DNA of 64,000 nt from Dactylellina haptotyla (lineage: Eukaryota > Ascomycota > Orbiliomycetes > Orbiliales > Orbiliaceae). The stretch spans positions 124,001 to 188,000 of the forward strand of contig CM062380.1 in NCBI GenBank assembly GCA_031310005.1. Reading direction: 5' to 3'. Shown here one piece after another: positions 44,565-56,700 of this stretch. Position 1 is the first letter of the stretch. The number at the start of each line of letters is the position of its first letter. The position numbers and the translations under genes were made by a program. The notes beneath the pieces are model-generated. The model was not told the origin of the DNA. It searched no databases and saw only the letters and a list, made by a program, of their open reading frames with translations.

Positions 44565-47423
44565 CTACAGTGTTAAAACGAAGCTCATAGCGGCTATAAC
44601 GAATGCGGCAACTATGCTGCCCAAGGGGATGAGCCCTTTGGTAGCATTGCTTCGAGTATTGAAGGGGACTACCATATTTCTAGCGGCGGTAGGAATAGCC
44701 TTTGGAGCATAGGAGGTCCTCGATAGCGTTGTTGGCAAAGCCGTAGAGTATACGTTGTCATGCGCGACATTGACAGAACGTTTACCTGGTTTCGGAATTA
44801 TAATAGCTCCCGTGGGAATTACATAACCTGAACGAACTGGTTCGCTGGGCGCGGGCACTCCCGTGGCGACAACGTCCGCATTTGAATTAGGGCTGGGCAT
44901 AGTGGATGCAGTATTGGTGAAAGATGCCGACGACGCCGGAAGCTCCACCCGCTGATAACTAGAAGCCACCTGGATGGTCGTCGTGATAGGCACGACATCC
45001 GAGTTTGCCGGGAGCGGAAGGAGTGGAACTGGGTACGAAGCCGTCATAGTAACAGAAATTACATTGCCAAAATCGGGTGCAGGTGAAATCGCCCGAGCTG
45101 GAGCGGTTGTGGTCACAACTGCCGTCGCCGTTTCGAAAACAGTAGTCAATATATCAGAATCTGTTGGCACTGGAAGAGTCTCTGGAATAGTGGCTGTCAC
45201 AGTGCTATAGCTTGTGACAATGACGTTCTCAGTGTTTGTGATTGTTATTGTTTCTAGCTCAGTTGTTGTAGGTCGGACACTGGTTGAACTTTTTGTTGTA
45301 TATAATGGCGCAGACTCAGATGTTGGAACTAATGTCACGCTGCTCTGTACAGGTCCAGACCCATATGACTGTGTCATAGATGTTGGTGTTACAATATCGA
45401 GAACTGTAGTAGGAATTGCGGTGCCATAAGAAGTAGTTAGAGCAACACTGCCTGGCGCGGTTTCAGATGCTGCATCAGATGTCATGATCACGCTAGGATA
45501 AACGGTCTCTGTAACTGTCGCTGTGGGCGCCGTAGGGACAACAACTGTGACATAAACTGTTGTGGGTGGAGGGACGGTAGTTGGCTTTGGGCTTGAGCTC
45601 AAAGTGATTACCGACGTTGCAGTGGTGTAGATCGTGGAGTCGATGGATGTCAAGGTCAGAGTTTCTTGTCCACCACCATTACCCCCAGGATTGGTCCCAA
45701 ATACCTCGGAAGTCGTAGTTGGGACAATGAGGTCTGGAGGGGATCCAGGTGTTCCAGTCGGGATATAAGCAGTCGGCTGGGTTGTCACGTCTGGGGTCGG
45801 AACGGGCCCTTCTACAGTTGATGAGAGCGTATCAGATGCGGATGAAACGATAGCATCTGAAGTAGGCTGTGGTTCACTGTTCGTCGTGGTTGTACCAGGC
45901 AAATTATTTCCGTATGAAGGCTCTGGCATGTATCCGTTCGGGGTTGATGAAGGTAGTACGATATCGGGTCCTCCCGGTTCCGTTCCAGAAGGTTGTGATA
46001 TCTCAGTAGTAGTTGGCATCTCCGTAGGTTCAGAGGATGTGGTTGAGAGTTCCTCCACTGTTGTTGACGGGGCATTGTATAATTCTGAGGTGGCCATGGA
46101 TGTGGAGCTGCTCTCAGTAGTCTCTGTGGTAGATTGGCTCGTGGAAGTTGCGCTTGCGCTGGAATCTGGTCCCGTTATGAAACTAAATCCTGGCCCGAAG
46201 CTCGGAGATCCAGTAGGCTCAGATGATGTTGAACTCGAAGTCTCAGAAACAGTCGATGCCACTGCTTCTAGAGATGTGGAAACTGACGGCGCCGAGACAG
46301 TTGGCCCGTATTCCGCTATGCTAGTTGGTGATACCGTTGTACAATCAGGTTGGTTTATTCCACCGCAGTTACCAGTTGAAACTAGAGGGCTGGCGGTGGG
46401 AACCAAGGCTACACTAGTAGTTGAGGGAGAGGTAGAGGTTTCAAAACCTGTTGAAATCTCGCTGGTACTCTCACTGCTAGAGCTCGGTCGTCCGGTTGTC
46501 GTGGAATTAGCAGGAAATGGAATCGTAGAGAACCCAGAATTCGACAAATATCCTGTTGGAGCTGCGAAGTTCGTGGTGGCACCAGTTTCTCCTGCAAGGC
46601 TACTTGTATCGGTATCCGTCGTGGTTGAGCCGGAGACATCAGAAGTGCTTCGATCAGTTGTCGTTGGGGCTTGCGATGTCACAGAATTTGTCTCCGGCGT
46701 TGTTGATAACGTAGTTGCGCTAGCGCTAGAAGTTGCACTTGTTTCACTAGGAGGTAAAGTGCTTGTCTCCGAGGAAGTTACGGTGATCGTTTCAGCTGAT
46801 GTAGGCATTTCATAAGCAGCTGTGGATGTTTGTAAAGTTGAGGTTTCTGACGGTTCGGATGTAACTGCTGAGGCATATTCCGTGCTCAGGGTTGTTGTAG
46901 TGTCAATAACTTCAGTAGAACTAATAGTGTCGGAAGATATAGACATTGATGTTGTGAAGCTTTCGGTACTTGCAGTCGTAGAACTAGAAGTATCGGTGCT
47001 CGTGGAGGTTGAAGTTAACTCTTCAGATGTGGTGGTAATTTCCGTTTGGCTTGATGTTGAACTCGGCGTTGAGGTGCTGTCACTATTTGTAGTGATTGGC
47101 ACAGCTTCGATACTAGTAGTCGGGATCGCAATAATTGTGGTAGTTGGCAAGCTTGGTTCTGTTGCCGATGATATCAAGGTTCCGTAGACTATGCTGGGCG
47201 GATTGAATTGCTGGTTTTGGGGGTTCGTGGGCTCTGGTAGCGATTGCGTGTACCCGCCGTCTAATCTTCGGTCCAGTGAGTCCCTTCTGAGCACTTCAGA
47301 TCCATCTCTAATATTAAAGTTGAGGGGGGCCGCCGAGACAGTGTGGAGAACTACTGTCACACCGATGAATGCCGCCTTCCATGTGCTGCGGGTTCTCGCA
47401 GGAATATTTATACAGCCTCTCAT
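44565..47423 (-). CDS. Ser/Thr-rich GPI-anchored cell-wall protein (952 aa)
   Basis: This is a single exon from the ATG at 47423. Residues 1-31 form a signal peptide with a basic start and a KAAFIGVTVVLHTVSA core. An acidic and basic patch follows with RR pairs (VLRRDSLDRRLDGG) that could be a Kex2 processing site. Most of the protein to about residue 880 is Ser/Thr/Pro-rich, with irregular repeats such as TTSSEPT and TTVYVTVVV, and should be heavily O-mannosylated. The only cysteine pair in the mature chain is C353 and C361, within GNCGGINQPDC. The end has SNATKG (a likely GPI attachment site near residues 925-927) and a 22-residue hydrophobic tail with no charged residue after it. The protein is expected on the plasma membrane or cross-linked in the wall, as an adhesin-like or structural mannoprotein. 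The specific role is unknown. Confidence 0.9.
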   Translation of the reverse strand: MRGCINIPARTRSTWKAAFIGVTVVLHTVSAAPLNFNIRDGSEVLRRDSLDRRLDGGYTQSLPEPTNPQNQQFNPPSIVYGTLISSATEPSLPTTTIIAIPTTSIEAVPITTNSDSTSTPSSTSSQTEITTTSEELTSTSTSTDTSSSTTASTESFTTSMSISSDTISSTEVIDTTTTLSTEYASAVTSEPSETSTLQTSTAAYEMPTSAETITVTSSETSTLPPSETSATSSASATTLSTTPETNSVTSQAPTTTDRSTSDVSGSTTTDTDTSSLAGETGATTNFAAPTGYLSNSGFSTIPFPANSTTTGRPSSSSESTSEISTGFETSTSPSTTSVALVPTASPLVSTGNCGGINQPDCTTVSPTSIAEYGPTVSAPSVSTSLEAVASTVSETSSSTSSEPTGSPSFGPGFSFITGPDSSASATSTSQSTTETTESSSTSMATSELYNAPSTTVEELSTTSSEPTEMPTTTEISQPSGTEPGGPDIVLPSSTPNGYMPEPSYGNNLPGTTTTNSEPQPTSDAIVSSASDTLSSTVEGPVPTPDVTTQPTAYIPTGTPGSPPDLIVPTTTSEVFGTNPGGNGGGQETLTLTSIDSTIYTTATSVITLSSSPKPTTVPPPTTVYVTVVVPTAPTATVTETVYPSVIMTSDAASETAPGSVALTTSYGTAIPTTVLDIVTPTSMTQSYGSGPVQSSVTLVPTSESAPLYTTKSSTSVRPTTTELETITITNTENVIVTSYSTVTATIPETLPVPTDSDILTTVFETATAVVTTTAPARAISPAPDFGNVISVTMTASYPVPLLPLPANSDVVPITTTIQVASSYQRVELPASSASFTNTASTMPSPNSNADVVATGVPAPSEPVRSGYVIPTGAIIIPKPGKRSVNVAHDNVYSTALPTTLSRTSYAPKAIPTAARNMVVPFNTRSNATKGLIPLGSIVAAFVIAAMSFVLTL

Positions 47424-50400
47424 TCTGATCGAGATTTAAGACGCACAAGGACAGCGTCCTAGGCTCCTTTGAACTATCCCAATGCTCTGTATATGGCGTC
47501 TATAAAAGCTAGCAATAGGGCAAATAGGTAATCAAGCTAGGCAACCGAGAATTTCTCAGCTAGACTCAATATATTCTTCGACGACGGCTCGTATATGATG
47601 ACTATCTGAATCGTGAATTGTCTTTGATGTCTACGAGTGGTTTGTCATTTAGTAAATATAGCTACTGACGAATTCCTGGTATGGAGATAAAAGAAGAAGT
47701 AAGGAAAGAAGACAGCAAAACTCCGAAGACTAGAAGCTGTTACACGTACCTAGATAGTTTGCGGCGAGATGATCGAAACTTCAACGGTTTATCTCAATAT
47801 TCAACGACTGGATGATTTTGAGGTAAACTATGTGGTTATAGTAACAATTTCTTAATCTATAATAGAGGATACGACGGAGAGATACTGCAAATATTTGTGT
47901 ATATAAAATTCGATGCAAAGTGTAGATATCGATAGCTGCCTGCAGGTGGGGGTCGATATTGGAAAGAATTTGGTCCAGACCTCAAGTTTGGCGGAATTGA
48001 AACGCAATTACTAGAATTTGGCGCTATAAAAAATATCTATATTAAAAGTTGGGACTGGAACGGCCTCGAATTTGAAAATCTTGACAATAGAAGATCGATA
48101 TGCACGACGAAATGAACGTTTTGCCGCACGCAGCAAATGCGAAAAATGTTAGTTAGCGAAAGGAAGGTTGTATACCAAGCTACAACTGTATAAAAAACAA
48201 CGACAAAAGCTAGAAAAGAAAGAGGGAAAGAGGATTTTGGAGGAAGAGAATAGATACAAAGCAAATAGTAAGGATTTCGGTGGTCGTGGTGTTTATGTAT
48301 ATCACACTGTTTGACAACGAACCGGTCCCTAGCTCCAGGGACCTGATGTATGAAGCCGCGCCTGCATCCCGCGAACCCTGACAAGCGATTCGTCGAAAGC
48401 TCCCGGGTCAAAGTCTTAGCTCGACGACCCCTGGCAGAGAAAATTTATCAAGTTACCAATGAGGCAGGGGGGAAACGAAATGCTACTTTATCGCGCATCA
48501 TAAATAGGTACTACATCTATGTACCAGCGTTCTAGAGCGCATCCCATTGCTCCTTGATCTTGACAACTGGAACTGCAGGGGTTTGGGGGGAAACCACACA
48601 TATTCCTGTATTCCCACATCTTCATTTGACAGGTCAACACGGTGCATCATGAAACAATTTACAATTTACATGCAAAGCTTTAAACAGTTACTATTGCGCA
48701 GGTGGCACGTAGTTAATACATATAAGACATATATGTATATAGCTAGTTACAATAATCATGAATTCTCATATTCATAGCCAGAATGAAATTATCTTCTCAA
48801 TCCAAAAATCTCTCCGAGGATCGATTCATTGCTGCAGACTTTTCTTTTTCTTTTCAATTTTTCAATTTTTTCAATTTTTATTTTTCAAATTTGGGGGACT
48901 CATGGCAGTTTGGCCAATATTTGAGGAAGAGGAACACATGAAAGGTTGATAACATGCCGCTGTGTGGGAGCGCGACGTGGTTGATATTTCGCGTTTCATC
49001 ACGGGCGCTGGCTACTGATTCTTGGAGGCGAGGCGAGTTTTTGTTGTAGCCAATAACGCGCGGTTGCACCGTCCTTGGCAGGAACACGATGATCCAAAAA
49101 TACCTAAATTGGGCCAAGCACTTGCCTGAAGAAAAAAAAAGGAAATAAGGTCAAGAAATAGAGTATCGAGGAAAAAAAGAAAGAAAAGAAAGAAGTTGAT
49201 ACTTTTAGCACTATAACTCTGCTCGGATTCGGGGCACATATAATTGATTTTTCTCTTTTCGACGGATCTGTATTGACGAATTGCGTGGATGTTGCAGAGT
49301 TTGGTGGCGAACTCACGATTTAAAATAAACCCAGTGTTGAAAATTTTCTCCTTATGAGGCGTAGCCTCTATGCACGAGTCAAAATACGTAGAATTATTTT
49401 TGCTATGCATAAGATTTACATTTGGTTTGATTGAGGTTTAGCCGAACTTCGTACAAGACTATACTATGCTTCATTTGCACGAACGATCTAGATTTCTAAG
49501 TTTCTTTGCTATTTGATTTTCAATTTCTTTTACGGCGTCACAGAAAAATTGTCTTCAATTCTTTGATATATATTTTAAGCGTCTTTTTCCAACCTGCTTG
49601 TGTCATTCCATTTTATAATAATCTGTATTCTGTGAAACCACTTTTTTTTCCAAAAAAAAAAGAATAAATGAGATGGCGTGTTAGACTAAAACCTTCATGC
49701 TTTTCGTAGATATGAATCGACATGCTGACAAACAGTAAAAGACGTGAAAGGATGATATAAATGGGAAAATAGCTGGTAGGAAAATTCTTTCTTTAAAGAT
49801 AAGAAACAAATGCACTAAAATAGAGAATATGGAGCAGTCGAAAAGTAAATTGAATAGAAAGAAATCAAAAAAAAAATATTGGATGCACACGTCAGTATCA
49901 ATACGTACACACGTATATATACCAACATCTAAGTATACAGCAACAATAAAAAAGAGTTTTTAGCCATTGCAGTCTCATCGAGAAATTGCGCTCCCTAAAG
50001 TACTGAAAATTACCATGCCAATGAATTTGATATGGAGTCCATGTGGTCCAGCTTTCCAGGTAAAGCAGTGAAATGTGTCCGGATTATATTCCCAGGATGA
50101 TTTGCGTAAAATCCAAGCGACCGAGTGTGGTATGCTCATTTTGAAGTCCGAGCCTGATTCAACGGGAAAGAGTGATTGCGGTGAAATAAATAACCAAGAA
50201 GGAATGATGTATGTAAAATATTGGCCTTTCAGTAGAATTCCAATCCAGGTCCTAGGTAAGGTACAGCCGCGTAGGCAGGTCCGAGTCTTGGGCTGACGCT
50301 TCAGTCGTACATGGTAGGTCCTTTTTTTTCGGATTTTGATCCTTGGTTGAAATCCAGAAGTCCGGATTGGGTTTTCCAGGTTGTGAAAATTTGGGTTAAG

Positions 50401-50528
50401 TTGCCAAAGGACATTTAAGAATTTGAGAATTCAGAATAACAAGCCACCCAGAACGATAAGAAAAAGTGAATATAAAAATACAAGTGATAACTCCCCATTC
50501 ATGCAAAACGTGACACACTCCGTTTGAA
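47424..50528. other. Intergenic: GPI-gene promoter side and 3' side of the 446-aa gene
   Basis: Both flanking genes are on the minus strand, so 47424 upward should be the promoter of the GPI-protein gene. AT-rich simple stretches occur near 48845-48890, 49140-49190 and 49650. Short open frames are low in complexity. No gene is supported. Confidence 0.5.
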
Positions 50529-52139
50529 TTAGTCTAGTCCTTCTGATTCAGCATACTGCTCTAAAAAACGAACATGTTTCTTGATACTCTCCCTTCTGCG
50601 TCGTCGTTTGGCGATAATGGTCTCGGTGTTCTCCTTAATCTTTAGCAGTTCTTCCATGCCATCCCAGTCCTTTATGATCTGAGCAACATGAATTCCGGCA
50701 CTGACTAATTGGAAAACGCCCATGTCGCTCTTGAGCGGTCGACTCGGATGAGCAACAACGTGGCGAATCTCACCTGAATTCTGAAGAATAGTCACGAATT
50801 CCTTGATACGCTCATTATGGAGAAGAGTTTTTGGTATCATGCGCTTCTCGCAAAGAGCGATAGCTAACTCTAGCCATTCGTGCCATTCGCGATCAGAAGG
50901 TTTTCGCACACGTCTTTTCCCCGGGTCAATTGGAATAGGGAACTGGTGCTTAGCAAAAAAGGTAAACATTCCGAGAGATAGGATATCGTTCAGCCTTTGG
51001 AAGATGCGGTCCTGTTCATCAGCCTCCAGGGTGGTTTCAAGGTCCGGGACGCTCCTGTTAGGGTCCAGCTGTGGAGAATTTCTGCGGTCATACTCAAGAT
51101 AGTAGTATAAATCGTCTACTTCGCCAGTTTTCCGTGCTTTCCTATGGTTGTTATAAGGATTTGCTTTGGGCGGTGAACCAGAAATATTTAGGCTTGCTCG
51201 CGGTTTGCCTTCCCTTTTTCCATGGCTAGTTACTACTAATGCGGTGTTTCCTGTTTCCAGTGGTGTTGGGAGGACTGGAGTTTCAACCTTGTCGCTGCCA
51301 GGCCATTCGGAAATACCATCGTGCTGTTGGAGGACTCCGAAAGAACGCTGCCGCGGCACCTTGGGAGATTGGTTGCTGCTCCCCGACCAAGGACCCGTCC
51401 TAAAAGATTCCCCCGATGGTGGGTCAAGTCCAGACGCTGGTGGTACTTTTGGTCCAGGAACTCCAAATGTTGTTGGGGGTGCGAAAGAGTTCCCGTATGG
51501 ACCAGAGAAGTTAATGGTATTGGGTGTTTGTGGGACACTAGGCATATTTCGCTTTTGCTGGGGGAATGGAATATCTAGGTCCATGGAGTTTGATCCGAAT
51601 CCAGTATAAGAGGCAGAAAGGTCACCAGAATTTCGATGTCTTGTGATATAGAATTTGAAGTTAGAAAAAATAATTCATGCAACGAATAGGACTGATCAAA
51701 GGCTTGGTATATAAACCAAACAGGGCATGAGGGTTTAATATTGGAGATAGTAGCAAAACTCACGAACGCCGCCAAGTATCGCGCGGTAAGAGCGACAACG
51801 GCGGGAATCCGGGAGGTTGACTTTGCGGGACGAAATAATGAACCGCCTCAGATCTTTCGTACCCACACCATCGGAGTTAGAATATGAAATTTAATCGTGA
51901 TCAAGTGGGTTTGTGAGGTGCGAGCGGTGTTAGTTCTTGGGGGAGAGATAGCATTAAAAAAAAAACTCGTAAATAAATAAGATTCCATACACTCTCTGTC
52001 CATAGTTATATCGTTGATCAGGGCCTCGCGAGCCTGGCATCTGTTGCGGTTGTCCTGAATATGTAGGCGAATATGCTTGAGTTTGCCGCTGTGGTGGCCG
52101 AGCACCGACTGGGCCGGGAAACCCAAGTGGAGGACCCAT
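50529..52139 (-). CDS. Conserved-looking fungal protein of unknown function (446 aa)
   Basis: Three exons are proposed. Exon 1 runs 52139-51993 (MGPPLGFPGPVGARPP, a Gly/Pro/Gln-rich start). Exon 2 is 51846-51764 (AVHYFVPQSQPPGFPPLSLL) and exon 3 is 51639-50529. The second intron (124 bases, donor GTGAGT, acceptor CACAAG) is convincing. The first (146 bases) has two possible donors (51992 or 51990) and two acceptors (TGAG or AAAG); matching pairs keep frame and differ by three codons. An in-frame ATG at 52169 is an alternative start. Residues 1-200 are Pro/Ser-rich and look disordered. The last 170 residues are compact and helical, beginning EADEQDRIFQRLNDILSLGM, with EWHEWLELAIALCEKRMIP and a basic KRRRRRE helix near the end, which suggests a folded domain and possibly nuclear location. 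I recognise no named domain. Confidence 0.75.
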
Positions 52140-52742
52140 TGCGATATCCCTTGATTCACAGAGTAACATCGTTAAGGCCCGGTTTATAAATCTACCGCCT
52201 AGCTAAAAGTGGTGGTTCTTATATGAATTACCGGAACGGGTTCCGTGATGATGTATCTTCTGTACTGGTAGGAGGTGCCTGGCGCTGGAGAATGGAGTGT
52301 GAGAAAATTGAAAAGTAATTGACGAAGTGCGCTTTTAAGATCAAAAGACTGTATTTCAAACCTCAGAAGCGGCGCCGCCTCTCTTGACTATATAACCAGG
52401 TTTCCAATGTGGTTGCATTGGTATTCCAAGTGTCGTGCAGAAGGTGTTGTCCAATGGGAGAAATGTACGCTAGCTATTGATGCACGAACAGGTCAGCACC
52501 CGCTGGAGATTGCCATGGACTGCATTTGCCCGATTATTCGCTGTGTACATGTACATATTGAGGTACGATGTATACTTAGCTCGTAAATGCTGGAAGTTGG
52601 AACTGCCTACCTTGGAATGCCAGTTGCAGCTATCTCCACCGCGTGCACCGAAATTCGCTACTGTAGGGATACAAGGTGAAGGTGGTGGAGAAGAAAGGAA
52701 TCTCCATGTTCTTTGCGGGCCTTGCAAGTATAAATCGGAATC
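52140..52742. other. Upstream region of the 446-aa gene
   Basis: This is the expected promoter and leader of the minus-strand gene ending the previous block. No motif stands out and there is no supported gene. Confidence 0.4.
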
Positions 52743-53760
52743 TCAAGGCTGCTTCCCTTTTTTTTTCTTTCTAAACGTCTCATGAGAAAAATTTACCGAG
52801 GGGAAGCCACTCCGATCAAACTCTTCTAGAAGAAAATGCCGCTTTCTGAAGCTTCCAGGACCATCGGACGAAACACTCAGAGGAACTGATCCATTTGTCC
52901 GCCAATTGGGACTGTGGAAAGTCAAAAGGAGCATTAACATGATCCGAGCTTTGAAGATGCAAAACAGAAGGACACCCCCTTCCTTCTTAGGAGGGGTGAA
53001 TGCTAGGATAAGCTCATCGGCATCGGCTACTTGGTCTCGCAAAGACCCGCATCCTGGATTGAAAATAAATAGGATGGTTTACGAAAGACAGTTTTTGGTT
53101 CGGTCGCCTGTTTGGAAATCGGAGCCACGTAGAGGTTCTGGGCACGTGGTGGGGCACTTCGGCTTTGCAGGGAAAGATCTTCACCAGAACCTTTGCAAAC
53201 AGGGTTGAAAGCAGCGATTGACCCTGCTGGGACTGTGCTTAAGCCAAATACCCAGGATGTTCCATTCTGCGCCAGAGACAAACTGTATGCACTGCCATTA
53301 ACGGTGGAAAGTCAATGACAGGAAACATGCTGGTGAGGTGCATGTCAACATCTTGACGATACTCGTCTAACTCGTCGTGGCGCATCATGGTCCGGAGATC
53401 GTCCATCCCCAGTGGATTTCGTGGCAACGACAACAGACAAAGAATGGCAGGCCGAGGCCGCATTGTGCCCTAAAATAAGCTCTCTGAGAGCTAACGCTGG
53501 CATCATAAGAACGCTTGCCACCAGCGAGCCGACGTTCCTTCAATAGTGTTGATGGAATGACGAGCGCCTTTTCTTCCCGTTGAAGTTGTGGCTGTGGCAT
53601 CCAAAGATTCAATGGCCTTGTCTATTGCCTCGTAAACCAGCCGCGAAGCACGAAGCTTGTCTGGCCAAATTTTCAACGTATAAATGTGCAACATAACGCC
53701 GCATATGCAGGTCACGACGATGCGGCGGAAATCTGCGCAGTGACATCATAAGGGCTTGAA
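52743..53760 (-). pseudogene. Gene-like minus-strand stretch broken across frames
   Basis: Read on the minus strand, successive segments look like coding sequence but in different frames: WPDKLRASRLVYEAIDKAIE near 53660-53600, EEKALVIPSTLLKERRLAGG near 53575-53515, NPLGMDDLRTMMRHDELDEY near 53415-53355 continuing to FPVIDFPPLMAVH, then a segment at 53281-53027. Adjacent segments overlap or abut without usable GT-AG introns, so a decayed host gene is more likely than an intact multi-exon gene. I could not assign a family. GC content is higher than in the surroundings. An annotation miss caused by sequence errors is possible. Confidence 0.35.
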
Positions 53761-56700
53761 ATGGCATCGGACCCTGAAAAGCAGGGTATCAATTCCCCTT
53801 CCATCGACTGTCCCATCAAAGAAAATGCCTTTCCGGGCTCCAATCGTAGTTTTAAGCGGGTGCCAACAAAGGACTGGTTGTCTAGTTCGCTATCTCTAAG
53901 ATTGCAATTTGAATTCTATTGGACACCAAAATTGAGATCTTCGGCGGGGTGCGATGTTTTGAGTCGAGTATCCTCCCTCTATGGGGGTTCTCATGCACTC
54001 GGGTTCTCTCGGCTTTCTGATTGTTATCGAATCGCATGCTTTCCCAGATTTTTAGGCATAGCAGATCTCCATCGCATTGACAGCTCATCAGTTTCGCCCA
54101 ACCGTTTCGCCTTCAGACGGTGGCTTCAATTTTTCCATTCAGTTTGTGGTTGCGGGAAATAGAGCATCCGGAGCCCAAAGCCACCCTACTAGAATTGGCC
54201 GTTTGCTGTGGTGCACAGACTTTTGGAAGGAGCAAGGACGCTGGAAACGAAAACTTTATAACTTGCCAAACAGTAACCAATGTCCCTTAAAATTTGAATA
54301 TTAAAATCTCCTAAAATCGTAAAGGATAGATGAGAAACTAGGAACCGAAATTGCAAGGTCAAACTACTCTACGCGACTGGGGGGTTGCGAGCCTCTCTTT
54401 CCCCCTGGCCTCATGGAGAGTGTCATGTCTGGCAGTGCAGTGGCGGCGTTGCTTACGATCTCAACTATTCGCGATTCGTGAACTCACGTTCGAACAAAGA
54501 CGCGTCGATTAGGCCAAAGAAAGGTCAATTTTACTGCCATTGTAAAAGTCGGATCTCAGCCAGTATTGCACTCGCTGTTCCCCAAAATTTAAACTGTAAG
54601 ATAACCTGTTCTATGGGTCGAGGCATGATTTGCTGGCCATTGATGAAATCAAGAACAATCGGCGGCTCTCGGCAGCTGCCACAACCTCCAACAAAAACCT
54701 GCGCAACTCGCTGAGAATCCAGCCAAAAGACAGCAGCGGGTACTTGGTACTAAGCCTTATTCAACTGGCTTCAAAGGTGGAGGAGGCAAAAATTAAAGGG
54801 CTGCCAACTCATCGCGGTCCTCTGTTTCTGTTTCCTACTTTTTTTTATTTCTTTTTCTTTGTTCGGGCTTCTCCCTTGGACCGCAGCCTGATAACTTTAT
54901 CCTGATTGATGTCACAGCCTCCAGCGTCCTGGAGTTGGGCTTTTGAAAAGTTTGTTCAATTCTGGCTCAGCTGATGACTACACATTGAATTCGATGCCAT
55001 TCTAGCATGCATGCTATGCATATATACGGTTGATCTCTGCAAAGACACGTCTACAAATCGCACATAGACTCAATATAGTCGGCTCTTCGCTAATAACCGC
55101 TCCAACCGGCCTCACGACGAGGCGGACCTGTCCTAGGTAATGCGAAGACTTCGGCCGGACCACAAAGTGCAAATTAGTTACCGGTTCACCATTTTGAGTT
55201 TGTTGGAGAAATTTCAGATTCTTATAGCTATTGCGACATAATAGCACTTCCAAAAATTTAAGCGGTGTCTTCTCTAAGACGATAGGGTGGGGTCCTCAAG
55301 TTCTCGCTCTATATTTTGAAATGGAATACAGTAATAATACCTGCTGCAACATCTTGTTGTGCCTCTACCCTTAGGCCTTCGTGTTCTCACTGCTAAAAGA
55401 TTGACCAGGATTGTCTTACTGGTTGTGCTAGGGTCTTGCTACCATGGGTGATGCTTCTATGACATGAAAATTGAGCACGAGCTTTGACGCCACAAAATTA
55501 TCGTTCTCCCGGGTTTCTAAGATTTGATTGCATCTGAGCACAACGGCCATACCGTGTTTTGGGTTTCCAGAAACACCCGTTCACAACAGGGTTATTGAAG
55601 ATCGGAGCGGCTATCCGATCTAATCATTATAAACATGCCTATAAAGTTCGGGTCTCTCTGTTTTACTATTCTGACGCAACAGTTATATCTGCCTCAGTAC
55701 TGCTCGCCTCGAAATTGCTAGCATGCCCTGACTAGAAGTTCAAGTGCGCTGGCTTGCTGACGAGGCTCCTGGAATGGAACCGTGAGATGGCATCGACGAT
55801 CTTATCTTTCTCTCGCCACTCTCCTCCAAAATTGCAGCCTTATGCTTCGCTTTATAAGTCCACTAGGCTCTTTGAGATGCATGCTGCGCTCGATGGAGCA
55901 TGAATGAGACACGATGCATCAACTTGACGACAGAGAGATAGCTCGTGCTTAAAAAAGAAAAAAGAAAAGATAAGAAAAAGAATGACAAGAAGGGGAAGAT
56001 GGATTAGAAGAAGATGTATAGCTACCTATTACTTCTTGGATAGTACCTAGTACCCCATCACCATAAACCCTTGCACCCCATCAGCTAAACTTGGTATTCT
56101 CCGTTTATATTCCAAGTTTTTTATTCTGCATCAAAGTCTGACAGTTGTCAATTCCCTAGGGTCACTGACTTCGCTTCGTGTGCCTGGGTAGTAGAACTAG
56201 CTAGGGTCAAAAGCAGCTGATTCTCACTCTCTTGAAAGGTTGCTACAGGCATGTTCCTGGCGAAGGCGGGGTGTCAATGCTGAGTGCGCTGCTGGCTGGA
56301 AAGTGGAACCAATTTACGCTATGGTGTGTAAGGCAAAGCTTACAGGAAGGTTCCCCAGCGAGCTCATGGCTGGGGATTGGGCTTTGTAAGTTCGTATGCG
56401 TTGGTTAGTCGATCCACCGTTTATTGAATGACATTCTTTTCACGAGTTATATGGCCTTGTAGCCATGCCTTGATAGCTTCTGGCTTTAGAACAATGCCCT
56501 TTTATTTCAGAAGTTTAGAGTCGAGGTCTTTTAATATCTTTAGTTCTTAGAAAATCCGAGTCAAATATACTTTGAATGTTGAAATACAGAAGAGAACGAC
56601 TAGAGGAGGCACAAAGAACTTTACAAAGATATTCCACTTTCAGAACCCTCCCTTGTTTTTTTTTCAGGGTGGCTTCCGTACAGCTGAATTAGGAGTATCT

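Noticed and set aside
45886-46815. 309-codon plus-strand frame rich in Val, Glu and Ser
   Set aside because: It is the exact antisense of the Ser/Thr-rich GPI-protein gene, and its composition follows from reversed Ser/Thr codons.
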